DNA of 64,000 nucleotides from Acidobacteriota bacterium (GCA_030650395.1 JAUSDY010000042.1:1-64000), one strand, 5' to 3'; positions 1 to 9,991 are shown, numbered from the stretch's first letter. Made by a program: numbers and translations. The notes: generated by a model from the sequence alone, not told the origin.

Positions 1-2
1 TC

Positions 3-905
3 ACCCAGTCGCACCATTCTCTTTCCGTGCCCGCCCATCTCGCGCCGGCTGGCGGCGGCCGGCGGCCAATCGTGCGGGAGACGACGCTGGCTGCCTACGA
101 GAAGGATCCGGCGGCGGGTTCGCATGGGCACCACGCGCCGGGACCCGATCTGTGGCCGGCCGACCATCTCTACCCGGGCCACCGGTGGAAGATGGTGATC
201 GACCTGACGGCCTGCACCGGCTGTTCGGCGTGCGTAATCGCCTGCCAGGCGGAGAACAATGTGCCAGTGGTCGGCCGTGACGAAGTCCTGCGGTATCGCG
301 AGATGCACTGGATGCGCATTGACCGCTACTACGCCGACCGCGCGGACGGCGGTGTCGACGTCGTCCAGCAGCCGATGCTGTGCCAGCACTGCGAGAATGC
401 CTCCTGCGAGACCGTGTGTCCCGTGCTGGCGACGCTGCACAGCGACGAGGGACTCAACCAACAGGTCTACAACCGCTGCGTCGGCACGCGCTACTGCGCC
501 AACAACTGTGCCTACAAGGTTCGGCGTTTCAACTGGTTCGACTATCCGCGCGAGGACCGGCTGCAGAACCTGGCGCTCAATCCCGACGTCGTCGTCCGCT
601 CGCGCGGCGTGATGGAGAAATGCAGCTTCTGCGTGCAGCGGATCCAGGACGCCAAGGTCGAGGCGAGGCGGCAGGGCCAGGTGCTGCCGGCCGACGCGGT
701 GCAGACCGCCTGCCAGCAGTCGTGTCCGGCGCAGGCCATCGTGTTTGGCGATGCCAACAACCCAGAGAGCCGGGTCGCCCGGCTGCTGAAGGACCCGCGC
801 CACTACCGCGTGCTCGAGGAACTCAACGTCAAGCCGTCGGTGGGGTACCTGACGCTGGTCCGCAACCGGGCCGAGGGCGAGGGGGGAGAGACCCAACATG
901 AGTGA
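3..905 (+). CDS. actB: Alternative complex III iron-sulfur subunit ActB (C-terminal part, 5' truncated)
   Basis: This is the C-terminal ferredoxin part of the large iron-sulfur subunit of alternative complex III, which oxidises quinol and passes electrons to cytochrome c or an oxidase. The frame is open to the window edge, so the molybdopterin-oxidoreductase-like N-terminal domain lies outside. Four cysteine groups are visible: [36 protein letters not shown] and CSFC, as expected for three 4Fe-4S clusters plus one 3Fe-4S cluster. It overlaps actC by 8 bp, and actC, D, E and F follow in canonical order. GTG 27 is only an internal codon and not a believable start. The family assignment is firm because of the gene order. 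Confidence 0.93.
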   Translation, partial: TQSHHSLSVPAHLAPAGGGRRPIVRETTLAAYEKDPAAGSHGHHAPGPDLWPADHLYPGHRWKMVIDLTACTGCSACVIACQAENNVPVVGRDEVLRYREMHWMRIDRYYADRADGGVDVVQQPMLCQHCENASCETVCPVLATLHSDEGLNQQVYNRCVGTRYCANNCAYKVRRFNWFDYPREDRLQNLALNPDVVVRSRGVMEKCSFCVQRIQDAKVEARRQGQVLPADAVQTACQQSCPAQAIVFGDANNPESRVARLLKDPRHYRVLEELNVKPSVGYLTLVRNRAEGEGGETQHE

Positions 906-2271
906 GCACGCCGCGTCGCTTCGAGCGCCGCTGATCATGGGCGCCAAGTCGATCGGACAGGTGACCGATGACGTGTGCGCACCGATGGAGGGGCGGCCGA
1001 CGGCCCTGTGGTGGGGCGCTTTCGTGGTGTCGTTCAGCGTCCTGCTGGCCGGCGTGGCGGCGGTGTCGTATCAGATCGCCGTCGGCATCGGGACGTGGGG
1101 GGTGAACCGGACCGTCGGCTGGTCAATCGCTATCACCAACTTCGTGTTCTGGATCGGCATCGGCCACGCGGGCACGCTCATCTCGGCCATCTTGTTCCTG
1201 CTACGCCAGCGGTGGCGCACGTCGGTGAACCGCGCCGCCGAGGCGATGACGATCTTCGCGGTCATCTGCGCCGCGATCTTTCCGCTGATTCACATGGGCC
1301 GGCCGTGGTTCGCCTACTGGGTGTTTCCGCTGCCGAACACGCGAGGCTCGCTGTGGGTGAACTTCAAGTCGCCCCTCCTGTGGGACGTCTTCGCGATCAG
1401 CACGTACTTCACGATCTCGGCGGTGTTCTGGTACGTGGGGCTGCTGCCCGATCTGGCGACCGTGCGCGACCGGATCAAGGACGGCGCGCGGCGGAAGGTC
1501 TTCGCCTTCTTCAGCCTCGGCTGGAATGGCTCGTACCGCACGTGGCATCACTACGAATCGGTGTACCTGCTGCTTGCGGCGCTCGCCACGCCGCTGGTGG
1601 TGTCAGTCCACTCGATCGTCAGCTTCGACTTCGCCACTTCCTTGATACCCGGCTGGCACACGACGATTTTTCCGCCCTACTTCGTCGCGGGCGCGATTTT
1701 CTCCGGCATGGCCATGGTGCTGACGCTCATGATCATCGCTCGAAAGACCATGCGGCTCGAGGACTACGTCACCGTCCGCCACGTGGAGATCATGGCCAAG
1801 CTCGTGCTCACCACCGGCAGCATCGTCGGGCTCGCCTATGCCACGGAGTTCTTCATCGCCGCGTATTCGGACAACCCGTACGAACAGTTCGTGTTCATCA
1901 ACCGCGCGTTCGGGCCGTTCGCGTGGGCCTACTGGACCATGGTGAGCTGCAACGTGATCGCTCCGCAGCTGTTCTGGTTCAAGCGCGTGCGCACCAACCT
2001 CGCGGCCGTGTTCGTGCTCTCGCTGTTCGTGAACGTGGGCATGTGGTTCGAGCGCTTCGTCCTCATTGTCACCTCGCTGCATCGCGACTACCTGCCGTCG
2101 AGCTGGGCCGACTACACACCGACCGTGATTGAGCTCGTCACGCTCGCGGGCAGCTTCGGTCTGTTCTTCACCTGTTTTCTGTTGTTCTGCCGCTTCCTGC
2201 CGGTGATTGCCATCGGCGAAGTGAAGGCGGTGGTGGCGCACGATCGGCGCGCGTTGGGAGGTCGGGGATGA
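898..2271 (+). CDS. actC: Alternative complex III membrane subunit ActC (NrfD family)
   Basis: A 457-residue integral membrane protein of the NrfD/PsrC polysulfide-reductase family, with about ten hydrophobic segments. It anchors the quinol-oxidising side of alternative complex III. The start ATG overlaps the end of actB, and its own stop overlaps the actD ATG by 4 bp, so translation is probably coupled. Length and position (between ActB and the DUF3341 protein) match the family. It is paralogous in architecture to ActF, encoded three genes downstream. Nothing unusual is seen in the sequence. Confidence 0.93.
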   Translation: MSEHAASLRAPLIMGAKSIGQVTDDVCAPMEGRPTALWWGAFVVSFSVLLAGVAAVSYQIAVGIGTWGVNRTVGWSIAITNFVFWIGIGHAGTLISAILFLLRQRWRTSVNRAAEAMTIFAVICAAIFPLIHMGRPWFAYWVFPLPNTRGSLWVNFKSPLLWDVFAISTYFTISAVFWYVGLLPDLATVRDRIKDGARRKVFAFFSLGWNGSYRTWHHYESVYLLLAALATPLVVSVHSIVSFDFATSLIPGWHTTIFPPYFVAGAIFSGMAMVLTLMIIARKTMRLEDYVTVRHVEIMAKLVLTTGSIVGLAYATEFFIAAYSDNPYEQFVFINRAFGPFAWAYWTMVSCNVIAPQLFWFKRVRTNLAAVFVLSLFVNVGMWFERFVLIVTSLHRDYLPSSWADYTPTVIELVTLAGSFGLFFTCFLLFCRFLPVIAIGEVKAVVAHDRRALGGRG

Positions 2272-2792
2272 GCCGGCGGATCTTCGTGGGCGTGTTCGAG
2301 CACGAGGCGGATGTCATCGAAGCTGCCGGCGCCTCACGCGAGCACGGGTTCGAGTTTGTCGATGCGTACACGCCGTACGCGGTGCATGGACTCGACCGGG
2401 CGATGGGACTGGAGCGGTCGTGGCTGCCCTGGGCCTGCCTGGGCCTGGGCGCGGCCGGCCTCGGCTTTGCCACGTGGCTTCAGTTCTGGACCATGACAGT
2501 CGCGTGGCCCATCAACGTGGGCGGCCGGCCCTGGAACTCGCTGCCCGCGTTCGTGCCGGTGATGTTCGAGCTGACGGTGCTGTGTGCCGGGGTGGGCGTG
2601 GTCATCACGTTTGTGATCGCCCGCCGGCTCGGACCTGGCCGCACACCCGAGATTCCGAACATCCGCGTCACCGACGACCGGTTCGTCCTCGTGCTCGACG
2701 CCGGGGCGTCCGACCCGCGGGTGGTGCGCCGTGTCTTCGAGCACTGCCATGCGGTGACGATCGAAGAGCGCGACGTGGAGGACCGGCGATGA
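2268..2792 (+). CDS. actD: Alternative complex III subunit ActD (DUF3341)
   Basis: A 174-residue protein of the DUF3341 family. A cytoplasmic N-terminal region with the usual FxxxxDAYTPY-like stretch ([13 protein letters not shown]) is followed by two transmembrane helices, around residues 53-75 and 95-122. In alternative complex III this subunit packs against ActC and ActF; it carries no cofactor. ATGA overlaps join it to actC upstream and to actE downstream. The last 50 residues form a soluble tail. The call rests on family resemblance and operon position. Confidence 0.9.
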   Translation: MSRRIFVGVFEHEADVIEAAGASREHGFEFVDAYTPYAVHGLDRAMGLERSWLPWACLGLGAAGLGFATWLQFWTMTVAWPINVGGRPWNSLPAFVPVMFELTVLCAGVGVVITFVIARRLGPGRTPEIPNIRVTDDRFVLVLDAGASDPRVVRRVFEHCHAVTIEERDVEDRR

Positions 2793-3415
2793 GACTGGGC
2801 ATCAACGTGCTGCTGGGTCTGGTGCTTGCCGCGACGGTCGGCGCGCACTTCGGCTTGAGCGCGGATCCAACCCTGCCGAACCGGGAGTTCCTACCGAACA
2901 TGGTGCGGTCGATTCCCGCCGACGCGTTCGCACCGAGCGCCGTGCTGCCGGGTGGACAGACGCTGCAGGCGCCGCCCCCTGGTACGATCCCGCGCGGCCT
3001 GCTGCCGCTGCACTACGCCGCGACGCCCGAGGACGCCATCCGGGCCGGGCTCGAGCTGACCAACCCGTTCGCCCCGGACGATCAGAAGGCGATCAACCGT
3101 GGAACCGTGGTCTTCGGCAACTACTGCGCCGCGTGTCACGGCCCCGGTGGGCTGGGCGACGGTCTGGTGACGCGGCGCGGCGTACCGCCACCGCCATCGC
3201 TCCTGGTCGACAACGCGCTCAAGATTGCGGACGGCCAGATGTTTCACATCGTGACCTACGGCCAGAAGAACATGTCGTCGTACGCGTCGCAAGTCTCCAG
3301 GGAGGATCGATGGAAGGCCATCTTGTACGTGCGGTTGCTGCAGCGCCAGGCGACCGCACGGGTAGCGGCGCCGGCGCCGCCGTCAGCGCCGGCGTCGGCC
3401 CCGCAACCGCGCTAG
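2789..3415 (+). CDS. actE: Alternative complex III monoheme cytochrome c subunit ActE
   Basis: A 208-residue c-type cytochrome with one N-terminal membrane anchor (residues about 5-22) and a single heme motif CAACH. A Met ligand is likely in GQKNMSSYA. It carries electrons from the ActA/ActB side to the terminal acceptor. The start ATG 2789 is chosen because it overlaps the actD stop (ATGA) and begins directly with the signal anchor; the open frame extends further upstream but without sense. The C-terminus is a Pro/Ala-rich tail that overlaps the next gene by 106 bp, which is unusual. Confidence 0.9.
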   Translation: MRLGINVLLGLVLAATVGAHFGLSADPTLPNREFLPNMVRSIPADAFAPSAVLPGGQTLQAPPPGTIPRGLLPLHYAATPEDAIRAGLELTNPFAPDDQKAINRGTVVFGNYCAACHGPGGLGDGLVTRRGVPPPPSLLVDNALKIADGQMFHIVTYGQKNMSSYASQVSREDRWKAILYVRLLQRQATARVAAPAPPSAPASAPQPR

Positions 3416-4566
3416 ACGGGACCGGACGCCTGCGGGCCGCCGGACGATTCGGCACGGCGCTCGCCGTGACCGGTGCGCTCGCGCTCAGCGTCGGCGTGGT
3501 GCTGGCGCCCGAACGGGCGTGGGCCAACGTGCTGCTGGCCGGATACGCGCTCACCGGTCTGGGGCTTGCGGGCACCTTCTTTGTTGCGTTGACGTACGCT
3601 TCGGACGCGACATGGGCGACAGCGTTTCGCCGCGTGCCCGAATCGATGACACGAGTCCTGCCGGCCGCCGCCGTCGTCCTGGGGCTCCTCTTCGTGCTGC
3701 ACCCCTCGTTGTATCCCTGGACGCTGGAGGACGCCGCCGAGGTCGGCGGGTTCAAGCACCTCTGGCTGACCACGCCGTTCTTTCTCGTCCGGGCCCTGCT
3801 CTACTTCGGCGTCTGGATTTCATTCGCGGCGGCCCTGGTCCGTAATTCGCGGCGCCAGGATGAGGACGGCGACGCGGCTTGGACGCGACGGAACATCCGT
3901 CTGTCGGCCATCTTCCTGGTCCTCTTCGCCCTCACATGCTTCCTGGCGAGCGTTGACTGGGTCATGTCGCTGACGCCGCACTGGTACAGCACCATGTTCG
4001 GTGTCTACAATTTCGCCGGGCTCTTTCAGTCGGGACTGGCGACGATGATCCTGATCGTCATCTGGCTGCGGCGCGCGGGGCCGCTGCGGGGCGTCGTTCA
4101 CGACGACCACCTGCACGACCTCGGCAAGCTGCTCTTCGCGTTCAGCACGTTCTGGATGTACATCTGGTTCAGCCAGTACATGCTCATCTGGTACGCGAAC
4201 ATCCCCGAGGAGACCGTGTACTTCATCCCGCGGATGCAAGGGGCCTGGCAGCCGTTGATGATCGTCAACCTTGTGCTTAATTGGGCGGTGCCGCTCCTTG
4301 CGCTCATGGCGCGCCCGATGAAGCGGCACGCCGGCATGCTGACGAAGGTGGCGCTTGCCGTGCTGGTGGGCCGCTGGCTCGACCTCTACCTGATGATCCT
4401 GCCGACGGTGTCGCCCGCGGCCCCGCCGATCGGCCCTTCGGAAATCGGGGCCGCGCTACTGACGGCTGGGTTGTTCCTGCGCGTGTTTACGGGGGCGTTT
4501 CAGCAGGCGGCGCCGGTTCCCGTGAAGGACCCCTTCCTGTCCGAGAGCCTGCACTACCATTCGTAG
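3310..4566 (+). CDS. actF: Alternative complex III membrane subunit ActF
   Basis: A 418-residue polytopic membrane protein (about ten helices), the second quinol-site-like membrane subunit of alternative complex III, related to ActC/NrfD. Start ATG 3310 is supported by GGGAGG about 5 nt upstream, which places the first 35 codons inside actE in another frame. Starts further downstream would shorten the Ala/Gly-rich leader but lack a clear ribosome binding site. Motifs such as WFSQYMLIWYANIPEE are typical of ActF. It closes the act operon. The next gene converges from the other strand after 30 bp. Confidence 0.9.
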   Translation: MEGHLVRAVAAAPGDRTGSGAGAAVSAGVGPATALDGTGRLRAAGRFGTALAVTGALALSVGVVLAPERAWANVLLAGYALTGLGLAGTFFVALTYASDATWATAFRRVPESMTRVLPAAAVVLGLLFVLHPSLYPWTLEDAAEVGGFKHLWLTTPFFLVRALLYFGVWISFAAALVRNSRRQDEDGDAAWTRRNIRLSAIFLVLFALTCFLASVDWVMSLTPHWYSTMFGVYNFAGLFQSGLATMILIVIWLRRAGPLRGVVHDDHLHDLGKLLFAFSTFWMYIWFSQYMLIWYANIPEETVYFIPRMQGAWQPLMIVNLVLNWAVPLLALMARPMKRHAGMLTKVALAVLVGRWLDLYLMILPTVSPAAPPIGPSEIGAALLTAGLFLRVFTGAFQQAAPVPVKDPFLSESLHYHS

Positions 4567-4596
4567 CGCGGACCGGATATGACACGCGACACCCAT

Positions 4597-5226
4597 TCAC
4601 GCCAGCGCGTGCGGTCCGCGCGGCTCGGCGAGGCGCCCGTCCAGCCAGGCGTCGAGTCCACGTACGTAGCGATCGGCGTCCATCTCGAACACGGGTCGGC
4701 CGTCAAGGCGTGCGCCGCGGGCCGCCACCACCCCGGGCACCGTCGCGGCACGTTCGCCCGTGACCAGCGCGTCGGCGCGTGTGAGGCACGGTCCCGAAGA
4801 GGGCTTCCAGTCGGCCACCGACGGCGACACGATGAACAGCAGGATGTTTGGCAGGACGAGCCGGGCGATGCGATTCGACTCGACGATGACGCTCGTGCCC
4901 TCGGCGAGGAGGCCGCGAAGGAAGGTGGCCGTGTCGGCCAGCCGCGCGTCGGGTGTCCGGCACAGGAAGGCCCGGCACGCGCCGGCCTCGAGGTAGCGGC
5001 CGGTCTGCGTGAGCAGGGAGGGCGACACGGTCTCTTCCACGAGGGGCGGGCTGTCGTCGGCGGTCGCGTGCCGGTGAGCGGAAATCTTCACCGCGGCCCA
5101 CGGCTCACGCCGCCGACGGGAGCGCAGGATGTGCTCGACGACCGACGTCTTGCCGACGCCGCTGCTGTGGCCACCGACCACGATGAGGGTGGCCGGGCCA
5201 GTGGAGGCGGAGGGAAGTTCAATCAT
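4597..5226 (-). CDS. MobB-like P-loop NTPase (molybdopterin-guanine dinucleotide biosynthesis type)
   Basis: A 209-residue P-loop protein with Walker A GGHSSGVGKTS at residues about 18-28 and the KISAHRH strand typical of MobB-like GTPases. MobB binds GTP and assists insertion of guanine nucleotide into molybdenum cofactor. The C-terminal half is divergent from E. coli MobB, so a related SIMIBI-type NTPase role is possible. The gene is transcribed away from the porin/narK genes, which fits a link with molybdenum-dependent nitrate respiration (inference). A fragment of a close paralogue survives at 25330-25443. Confidence 0.65.
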   Translation of the reverse strand: MIELPSASTGPATLIVVGGHSSGVGKTSVVEHILRSRRRREPWAAVKISAHRHATADDSPPLVEETVSPSLLTQTGRYLEAGACRAFLCRTPDARLADTATFLRGLLAEGTSVIVESNRIARLVLPNILLFIVSPSVADWKPSSGPCLTRADALVTGERAATVPGVVAARGARLDGRPVFEMDADRYVRGLDAWLDGRLAEPRGPHALA

Positions 5227-5296
5227 GGATCCTCTCGGTTGCCTGTGTCGGCGATCCTTGCATGGAGCTACTTTGTTTGCTCCCGGTGTTTCGGGA

Positions 5297-5312
5297 TATG
5301 ACGGCGATCATA
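5297..5312. promoter_or_regulatory. ATGAC-N4-ATCAT box (CRP/FNR-type site) before porin
   Basis: The sequence TATGACGGCGATCATA is an inverted repeat of the form ATGAC-N4-(G/A)TCAT found at six places in the window. It sits about 40 bp upstream of the porin start and about 70 bp upstream of the divergent MobB-like start. It is likely bound by the CRP/FNR-family regulator encoded at 12995-13687 (inference). Confidence 0.6.
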
Positions 5313-5350
5313 GGCGTCCCTCTGCCCCTGTGACAGCGTTCGGGGCCGAG

Positions 5351-6874
5351 ATGGCTGCTCGCGCCCGATCTGCGCGCGGCGAACGACCACGGCATCGATC
5401 CCCCGGCCGCGTGGTTGCCGCTCTCGGCCTCGTGGTGCTGGCCAGTGTCATCACGCCGCCCGCCGCGCAGGCACAAACACCCGCGCCGGCCGCGTCGCAG
5501 GCCACGCCGCCTCCGCCGCCCACGTGGCGCTGGAATCTCATCAACCTCACGCGCGTCGAGTCGTGGCACTTCTTCGAGCCACCCGCGACCGGCGGGAATC
5601 CCGACTACACCTTCATCGCGAACCGGCTGCGCGTGGCCCTCACCGGAACCTGGAAGCGGTTCGATCTGAGCACGGCCGCCCAGTACGTGCAGTTCGGCGG
5701 GCTGCCCCCCAAGGCCGTCGGGCCCGGACCGCTCGGCACCGGCGCGCTCTACTACCAGCACGCCAGCCGCACCGACAGCTACGGTGCGTACGTCCGGGCG
5801 CTCAGCCTGCGCGCGCGGCTGCCGCACGGGGTCACCCTGCAGGGCGGACGATTCGGGTACACCTCCGGCAGCGAGGCGCCGTCGGGGCGCCCAAAGATAG
5901 AAGCTGTGAAGCGCGCGCGGGTCGACTCGCGAATGATCGGCGAGTTCGAGTGGTCGCTCTACCAGCGCACGTTTGACGGCTTGCGGGGAGATGTCGATCG
6001 CAAGGCGTGGCACGTCACCGGCACGTGGCTGCGCCCAACGCAGGGCGGGTTCGAGGAGCACGCGGGAGCGAGCCTCAGCGGCATCGACGTTCTTGCCGGC
6101 ACCGTCGCGCTCCGGCCCGACGTCGCGCTGCCGAAAACGGACCTTTCGATCTTCGCCTACCACTACGACGACGATCGCCAGGTCGCGGCCCGGCCCGATA
6201 ACTCCGGGCGCACGGCCTCACGCGTTGATGTGGGCATCACCACCCTCGGCGCCGCCGCGGTAGGCACCGCCCCGGCCGGCCGGGGTGATTTCGACTGGCT
6301 CGCGTGGTTCGCCGGCCAAACCGGCTCGTGGTACGGCCAGAACCACCAGGCGTGGTCACTGGTCCTCGAGACCGGCTACCAGTGGAAGGCCCGTTGGCAG
6401 CCATGGATCCGCGTTGGGTTTCTCGATGCCTCTGGCGACGGCAGTCCCTCTGACGATCGGCACAACACGTTCTTCCCGATGCTGCCGACCGTGCGGAAGT
6501 ACTCAATGACCACCGCCTACGCCACGATGAACCTGCGCGACCTGTTCGCCGAGTCCATCGTGAGGCCCACAGCCAAGATCACCGCTCGCGCGGCCATCCG
6601 CCGGCTCTGGCTCGCCAATGGCGGGGACCTCTGGTACGCGGGGAGCGGCGCCACGCAGAACACGGGCACCTCCTTCGGTTATGCGGGGCGGCGGTCGGGC
6701 GGCACCACCGACCTTGCGTCCGCCGTCATTGAGGGAGCCGTCGACGTCACGCTCGCGAGACACTGGTCGGCCAATGCGTTCCTTGGCGTGATTCACGGCG
6801 GCCAGGTCGTCGCGGCCTCGTTTCCGGGGCGCTGGCTCCGGTTCTTCTATCTCGAGAACGTGGTGCAGTGGTGA
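5351..6874 (+). CDS. Outer-membrane beta-barrel porin (alginate-export-like)
   Basis: A 507-residue secreted protein. Start ATG 5351 gives an Arg-rich n-region and a hydrophobic signal peptide ending PPAAQAQ near residue 42. The open frame extends upstream but lacks such a start. The mature part has alternating aromatic/polar strands, conserved RLRVALTG and RIRVGFLDASGDG-like segments and a C-terminal aromatic end, as in alginate-export-type 16-18-strand barrels. Such barrels often accompany NarK transporters and may admit nitrate through the outer membrane (inference). A CRP/FNR-type box lies 40 bp upstream. The exact substrate is unknown. Confidence 0.7.
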   Translation: MAARARSARGERPRHRSPGRVVAALGLVVLASVITPPAAQAQTPAPAASQATPPPPPTWRWNLINLTRVESWHFFEPPATGGNPDYTFIANRLRVALTGTWKRFDLSTAAQYVQFGGLPPKAVGPGPLGTGALYYQHASRTDSYGAYVRALSLRARLPHGVTLQGGRFGYTSGSEAPSGRPKIEAVKRARVDSRMIGEFEWSLYQRTFDGLRGDVDRKAWHVTGTWLRPTQGGFEEHAGASLSGIDVLAGTVALRPDVALPKTDLSIFAYHYDDDRQVAARPDNSGRTASRVDVGITTLGAAAVGTAPAGRGDFDWLAWFAGQTGSWYGQNHQAWSLVLETGYQWKARWQPWIRVGFLDASGDGSPSDDRHNTFFPMLPTVRKYSMTTAYATMNLRDLFAESIVRPTAKITARAAIRRLWLANGGDLWYAGSGATQNTGTSFGYAGRRSGGTTDLASAVIEGAVDVTLARHWSANAFLGVIHGGQVVAASFPGRWLRFFYLENVVQW

Positions 6875-7046
6875 GCGCCCAGGCCACAGCGATGGCGACG
6901 CTTCGTGTCGAGGTGCCCGGCGAGGGCTACCATGCCGGGCTCCTTGAACCGCTTGTCCGTCGAGAGCGTGAAGGTCTTCGTTCGATGCGGTGGCAGGCCG
7001 TTGGCGTCCCAGATCCCCGGCGAAACATCCGCCTGGAGGAATACCG
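6875..7046. other. Intergenic stretch between porin and narK
   Basis: These 172 bp contain no convincing gene. A 60-codon open frame from 6868 overlaps the porin end and shows no family resemblance. CTGGAGGA at 7033-7040 is the ribosome binding site for the downstream narK. No palindromic box was found, so narK may be read through from the porin promoter. Confidence 0.5.
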
Positions 7047-8579
7047 ATGAACGACAGAATCGTGTTACCCGAGCTGATCGATCTGCGGCTGGCGCGCATT
7101 CGGGTCCTTCACTGGACGTGGTTGGCCTTCTTCATCGCCTTCTTCACCTGGTTCAACATGGCGCCTTTGGCGACGACGATGTTGAAGAACATCGACTGGT
7201 TGACGAACGAGCATCTCAAAGTGCTGGCGATCTGCAACGTCGCTATGACGATCCCGGCGCGCATCGTCATCGGCGCGATCATCGACCGGTTCGGCCCGCG
7301 CATTACCTTCTCGGGTCTGCTCATCACCATGTCCGTGCCGACGCTGATCTTCGCGTTCGGCGATTCCTGGATCGTGCTGCTTCTTTCCCGCCTGGTGCTC
7401 TCGTCCATCGGCGCCAGCTTCGTGATCGGAATCCGGATCATTGCGGAATGGTTCCCGCCGAAGGATGTCGGCAAGGCCGAGGGATTCTATGCGGGCTGGG
7501 GCAATTTCGGGTCCGCCGGAGCGGCCCTGATCCTTCCCTGGTTCGCGCTTACCGCTTTCGGGGGCGAGAACGGATGGCGCTACGCGACCGCGCTCTCCGG
7601 CCTCTTCTGCCTGGGCTACGGAATCCTGTATTTCTTTGTGGTCCGAGACACGCCGCCCGGAAAGGACTTCATCGGGGCGAAGAAGACGCAGCCCATGGAA
7701 GTGAGCACGTGGAGCGACCTCGTTCAGTTGATTGTCTGGTCGTTCCCCCTGGTGGCCGCGTTGGGTGTCCTGGCCTGGCGCATGAACGGGCTCGGCTTCC
7801 TCAGCGATAATCTTCTCTACTTCACCTACGGATTGCTCGCCATCGTCTACATCGCTCACTGCGGTAAAACGCTTCAGGTCAACGTGCCTATTCTGCGCCG
7901 GGGAGTGCCGGAGGAGGATCGGTATCGCTTCACCGATGTGGCCGCCCTCAACACGACCTACATCGCCAACTTCGGCGCCGAGCTGGCCGTAGTCTCGATG
8001 TTGCCCGCGTTCTTTGAATCAACGTTCTCGCTCTCGCCGACCGTTGCAGGACTGATCGCGTCCAGCTTCGCGTTCGTTAATCTCTTTGCTCGGCCGTTCG
8101 GCGGTTGGATCTCGGACAAGATGCACAGCCGCAAGCTGATCATGCTGATGTACATGTTCGGAATCGCGCTCGGCTTTCTCGGCATGGGATTCATCAACTC
8201 GTCCTGGCCTCTCTGGATCGCGGTGGCGATCACGATTGGATGCTCGATCTTTGTTCAAGGCGCCGAGGGGGCGACGTTCGCCATCGTTCCGCTTATCAAG
8301 AAGCGGATGACCGGACAGGTGGCCGGCATGGCCGGCGCCTACGGCAATGTCGGCGCGGTTCTCTATACCATCCTCTACAGTTTCGCCTGGGTCACGTCCG
8401 AGCGGTTCTTCTTCATCATGGCTGCCGGCGCCTTCGTGAGTTTTGTCGTCTGTCTAATTTTCTTGAAGGAACCGAAGGACGCCTTCGCCGAGGATTATGC
8501 TTTGACGGCCGAGGATATCAAACACGTGGTCACGGATCGGCATCCGCATGTGCACTTCCCCCATCGAGGTGAAGAATGA
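7047..8579 (+). CDS. narK: Nitrate/nitrite transporter NarK (first copy)
   Basis: A 510-residue major facilitator superfamily protein. It carries both nitrate signatures: GWGNFGSAGA in the first half and GAYGNVGAV in the second. ATG 7047 is chosen because CTGGAGGA lies 6 nt upstream; upstream in-frame codons have no support. It is longer than E. coli NarK (about 460) because of an extended loop in the middle. It overlaps the second narK by 4 bp. Paired NarK proteins often combine nitrate/proton symport and nitrate/nitrite antiport. No nitrate reductase gene follows, which is odd for a narK pair. Confidence 0.92.
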   Translation: MNDRIVLPELIDLRLARIRVLHWTWLAFFIAFFTWFNMAPLATTMLKNIDWLTNEHLKVLAICNVAMTIPARIVIGAIIDRFGPRITFSGLLITMSVPTLIFAFGDSWIVLLLSRLVLSSIGASFVIGIRIIAEWFPPKDVGKAEGFYAGWGNFGSAGAALILPWFALTAFGGENGWRYATALSGLFCLGYGILYFFVVRDTPPGKDFIGAKKTQPMEVSTWSDLVQLIVWSFPLVAALGVLAWRMNGLGFLSDNLLYFTYGLLAIVYIAHCGKTLQVNVPILRRGVPEEDRYRFTDVAALNTTYIANFGAELAVVSMLPAFFESTFSLSPTVAGLIASSFAFVNLFARPFGGWISDKMHSRKLIMLMYMFGIALGFLGMGFINSSWPLWIAVAITIGCSIFVQGAEGATFAIVPLIKKRMTGQVAGMAGAYGNVGAVLYTILYSFAWVTSERFFFIMAAGAFVSFVVCLIFLKEPKDAFAEDYALTAEDIKHVVTDRHPHVHFPHRGEE

Positions 8580-9916
8580 GTAAGCCCGGATGGATCGAAG
8601 ATTGGCGGCCCGAAGATCCCGAATTCTGGAAGACGACTGGATCGAAGATAGCCTGGCGGACGTTGACCATCACCACGGTCAGCCTTGTTTTATCGTTCGC
8701 GTCGTGGTTCATGATGTCGGCGATCGTGGTGCGGCTTCCGGCGATCGGGTTCAAGTTCGACACGATGCAGCTCTTCTGGCTGGCGGCGATGCCTGGGCTG
8801 GCGGGCGGCACACTCCGCGTCATCCACACGTTTCTCATCCCGATCTTCGGCACGCGCAACGTCATCGCCATCGCGACACTGTTGAAGCTGATTCCCTGCA
8901 TCGGGATCGGCCTGGCCGTGATGAATCCGGAAACGCCTTTCTGGGTCTTCATGGTCCTGGCCCTGACGGCCGGCTTCGGCGGCGGCGACTTCTCCTCCTA
9001 CATGCCGTCGACGAGCCTCTTCTTTCCCAAGAAGCTTCAGGGCGCCGCTTTGGGCATACAGGCCGGCGTCGGCAACTTCGGCGTCTCCGTCGCGCAGTTC
9101 ATCACGCCCTGGATCATCGGATTCGCGATTCTCGGAGGCCCGATCGGCGCAAGCCAGGTCTTCACCAGCGGCCCGATCACCAAGCCGATCTGGCTTCAGA
9201 ACGCTGCTTTCTGGTACGCGCCGCTGCTGATGCTCATAGGCGTGCTGGCGTGGGCGATGCTCCGGAGCGTTCCGGTGAAGGCGTCGTTTCGTGAGCAGCT
9301 CGATATCTTCAAGAGCAAGCACACCTGGTTCTGCACGATCACGTATGTCATGACGTTCGGATCGTTCTCTGGATTCTCGGCGGCGTTTCCGCTTCTTATC
9401 AAGTCCGTGTACGGCGCGTTCCCTGACGCGCCCGATCCGTTGAAATATGCCTTCTACGGACCGCTCATTGGATCGCTGCTTCGCGTGGTCTTCGGATTCG
9501 TGGCGGACAAGACCGGCGGCGCGATTCTCACGCAGATCTCGGGGATCGGAATGATCGCGGCAGCAAGTGCGATGGTCTGGACCGGAGTTCTGACTCCGAC
9601 ATCGGCCGATCAGTTTCCGCTCTTTGTCGCGCTTGTGCTGACGATCTTCTTCTTCTCGGGCATCGGCAACGCCTCGACGTTCCGGCAGTATCCGATCATC
9701 TTCGCGCACTCGCCGCGGCAGGGGGCGGGCGTGCTTGGATGGACGGGCGCGGTTGCGGCGTATGGTCCCTTCGTGTTTGCCATGCTCATCGGAAAATCGA
9801 TTACCGGATTCGGTTCGGCCACGCCGTTCTTCATCGGAGCGGCCGTCTATTACGTCTTCGCGACCGCGATCAACTGGTGGTACTACACGCGCAGAGGGTG
9901 TGAGAAGCCATGCTGA
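8576..9916 (+). CDS. narK: Nitrate/nitrite transporter NarK (second copy)
   Basis: A 446-residue MFS transporter with the nitrate signature GVGNFGVSVAQ in helix 5 and a second glycine-rich motif GWTGAVAAYGPF. Its start overlaps the stop of the first narK (ATGA), so the two are co-translated. Together they resemble the NarK1/NarK2 arrangement of denitrifiers. A 21-codon open frame begins at 9909 within its 3' end and stops at 9974. It may be the beginning of a lost downstream gene, but shows nothing recognisable. Confidence 0.92.
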   Translation: MSKPGWIEDWRPEDPEFWKTTGSKIAWRTLTITTVSLVLSFASWFMMSAIVVRLPAIGFKFDTMQLFWLAAMPGLAGGTLRVIHTFLIPIFGTRNVIAIATLLKLIPCIGIGLAVMNPETPFWVFMVLALTAGFGGGDFSSYMPSTSLFFPKKLQGAALGIQAGVGNFGVSVAQFITPWIIGFAILGGPIGASQVFTSGPITKPIWLQNAAFWYAPLLMLIGVLAWAMLRSVPVKASFREQLDIFKSKHTWFCTITYVMTFGSFSGFSAAFPLLIKSVYGAFPDAPDPLKYAFYGPLIGSLLRVVFGFVADKTGGAILTQISGIGMIAAASAMVWTGVLTPTSADQFPLFVALVLTIFFFSGIGNASTFRQYPIIFAHSPRQGAGVLGWTGAVAAYGPFVFAMLIGKSITGFGSATPFFIGAAVYYVFATAINWWYYTRRGCEKPC

Positions 9917-9991
9917 ATCTCAAGACAACGCTTCCAGTACACCGGCTTCACCTCCGCGGCTTGCTGGACCGCTAAATCGTCGGAGAACTCG

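Noticed and set aside
1603-2241. Long minus-strand frames opposite actC, actF, narK, cytochrome b and other genes
   Set aside because: Composed of His/Arg/Pro-rich sequence without motifs; they mirror the codon bias of the real genes on the other strand.
4579-4592. ATGACACGCGACAC, similar to the CRP/FNR-type boxes
   Set aside because: The right half-site is GACAC, not GTCAT, and it lies between two convergent gene ends, where no promoter is expected.
6868-7050. 60-codon open frame between porin and narK
   Set aside because: It overlaps the porin end and the narK start, and has no ribosome binding site and no recognisable features.
9909-9974. 21-codon open frame starting within narK
   Set aside because: Too short, no family resemblance; may be the start of a lost gene but cannot be supported.
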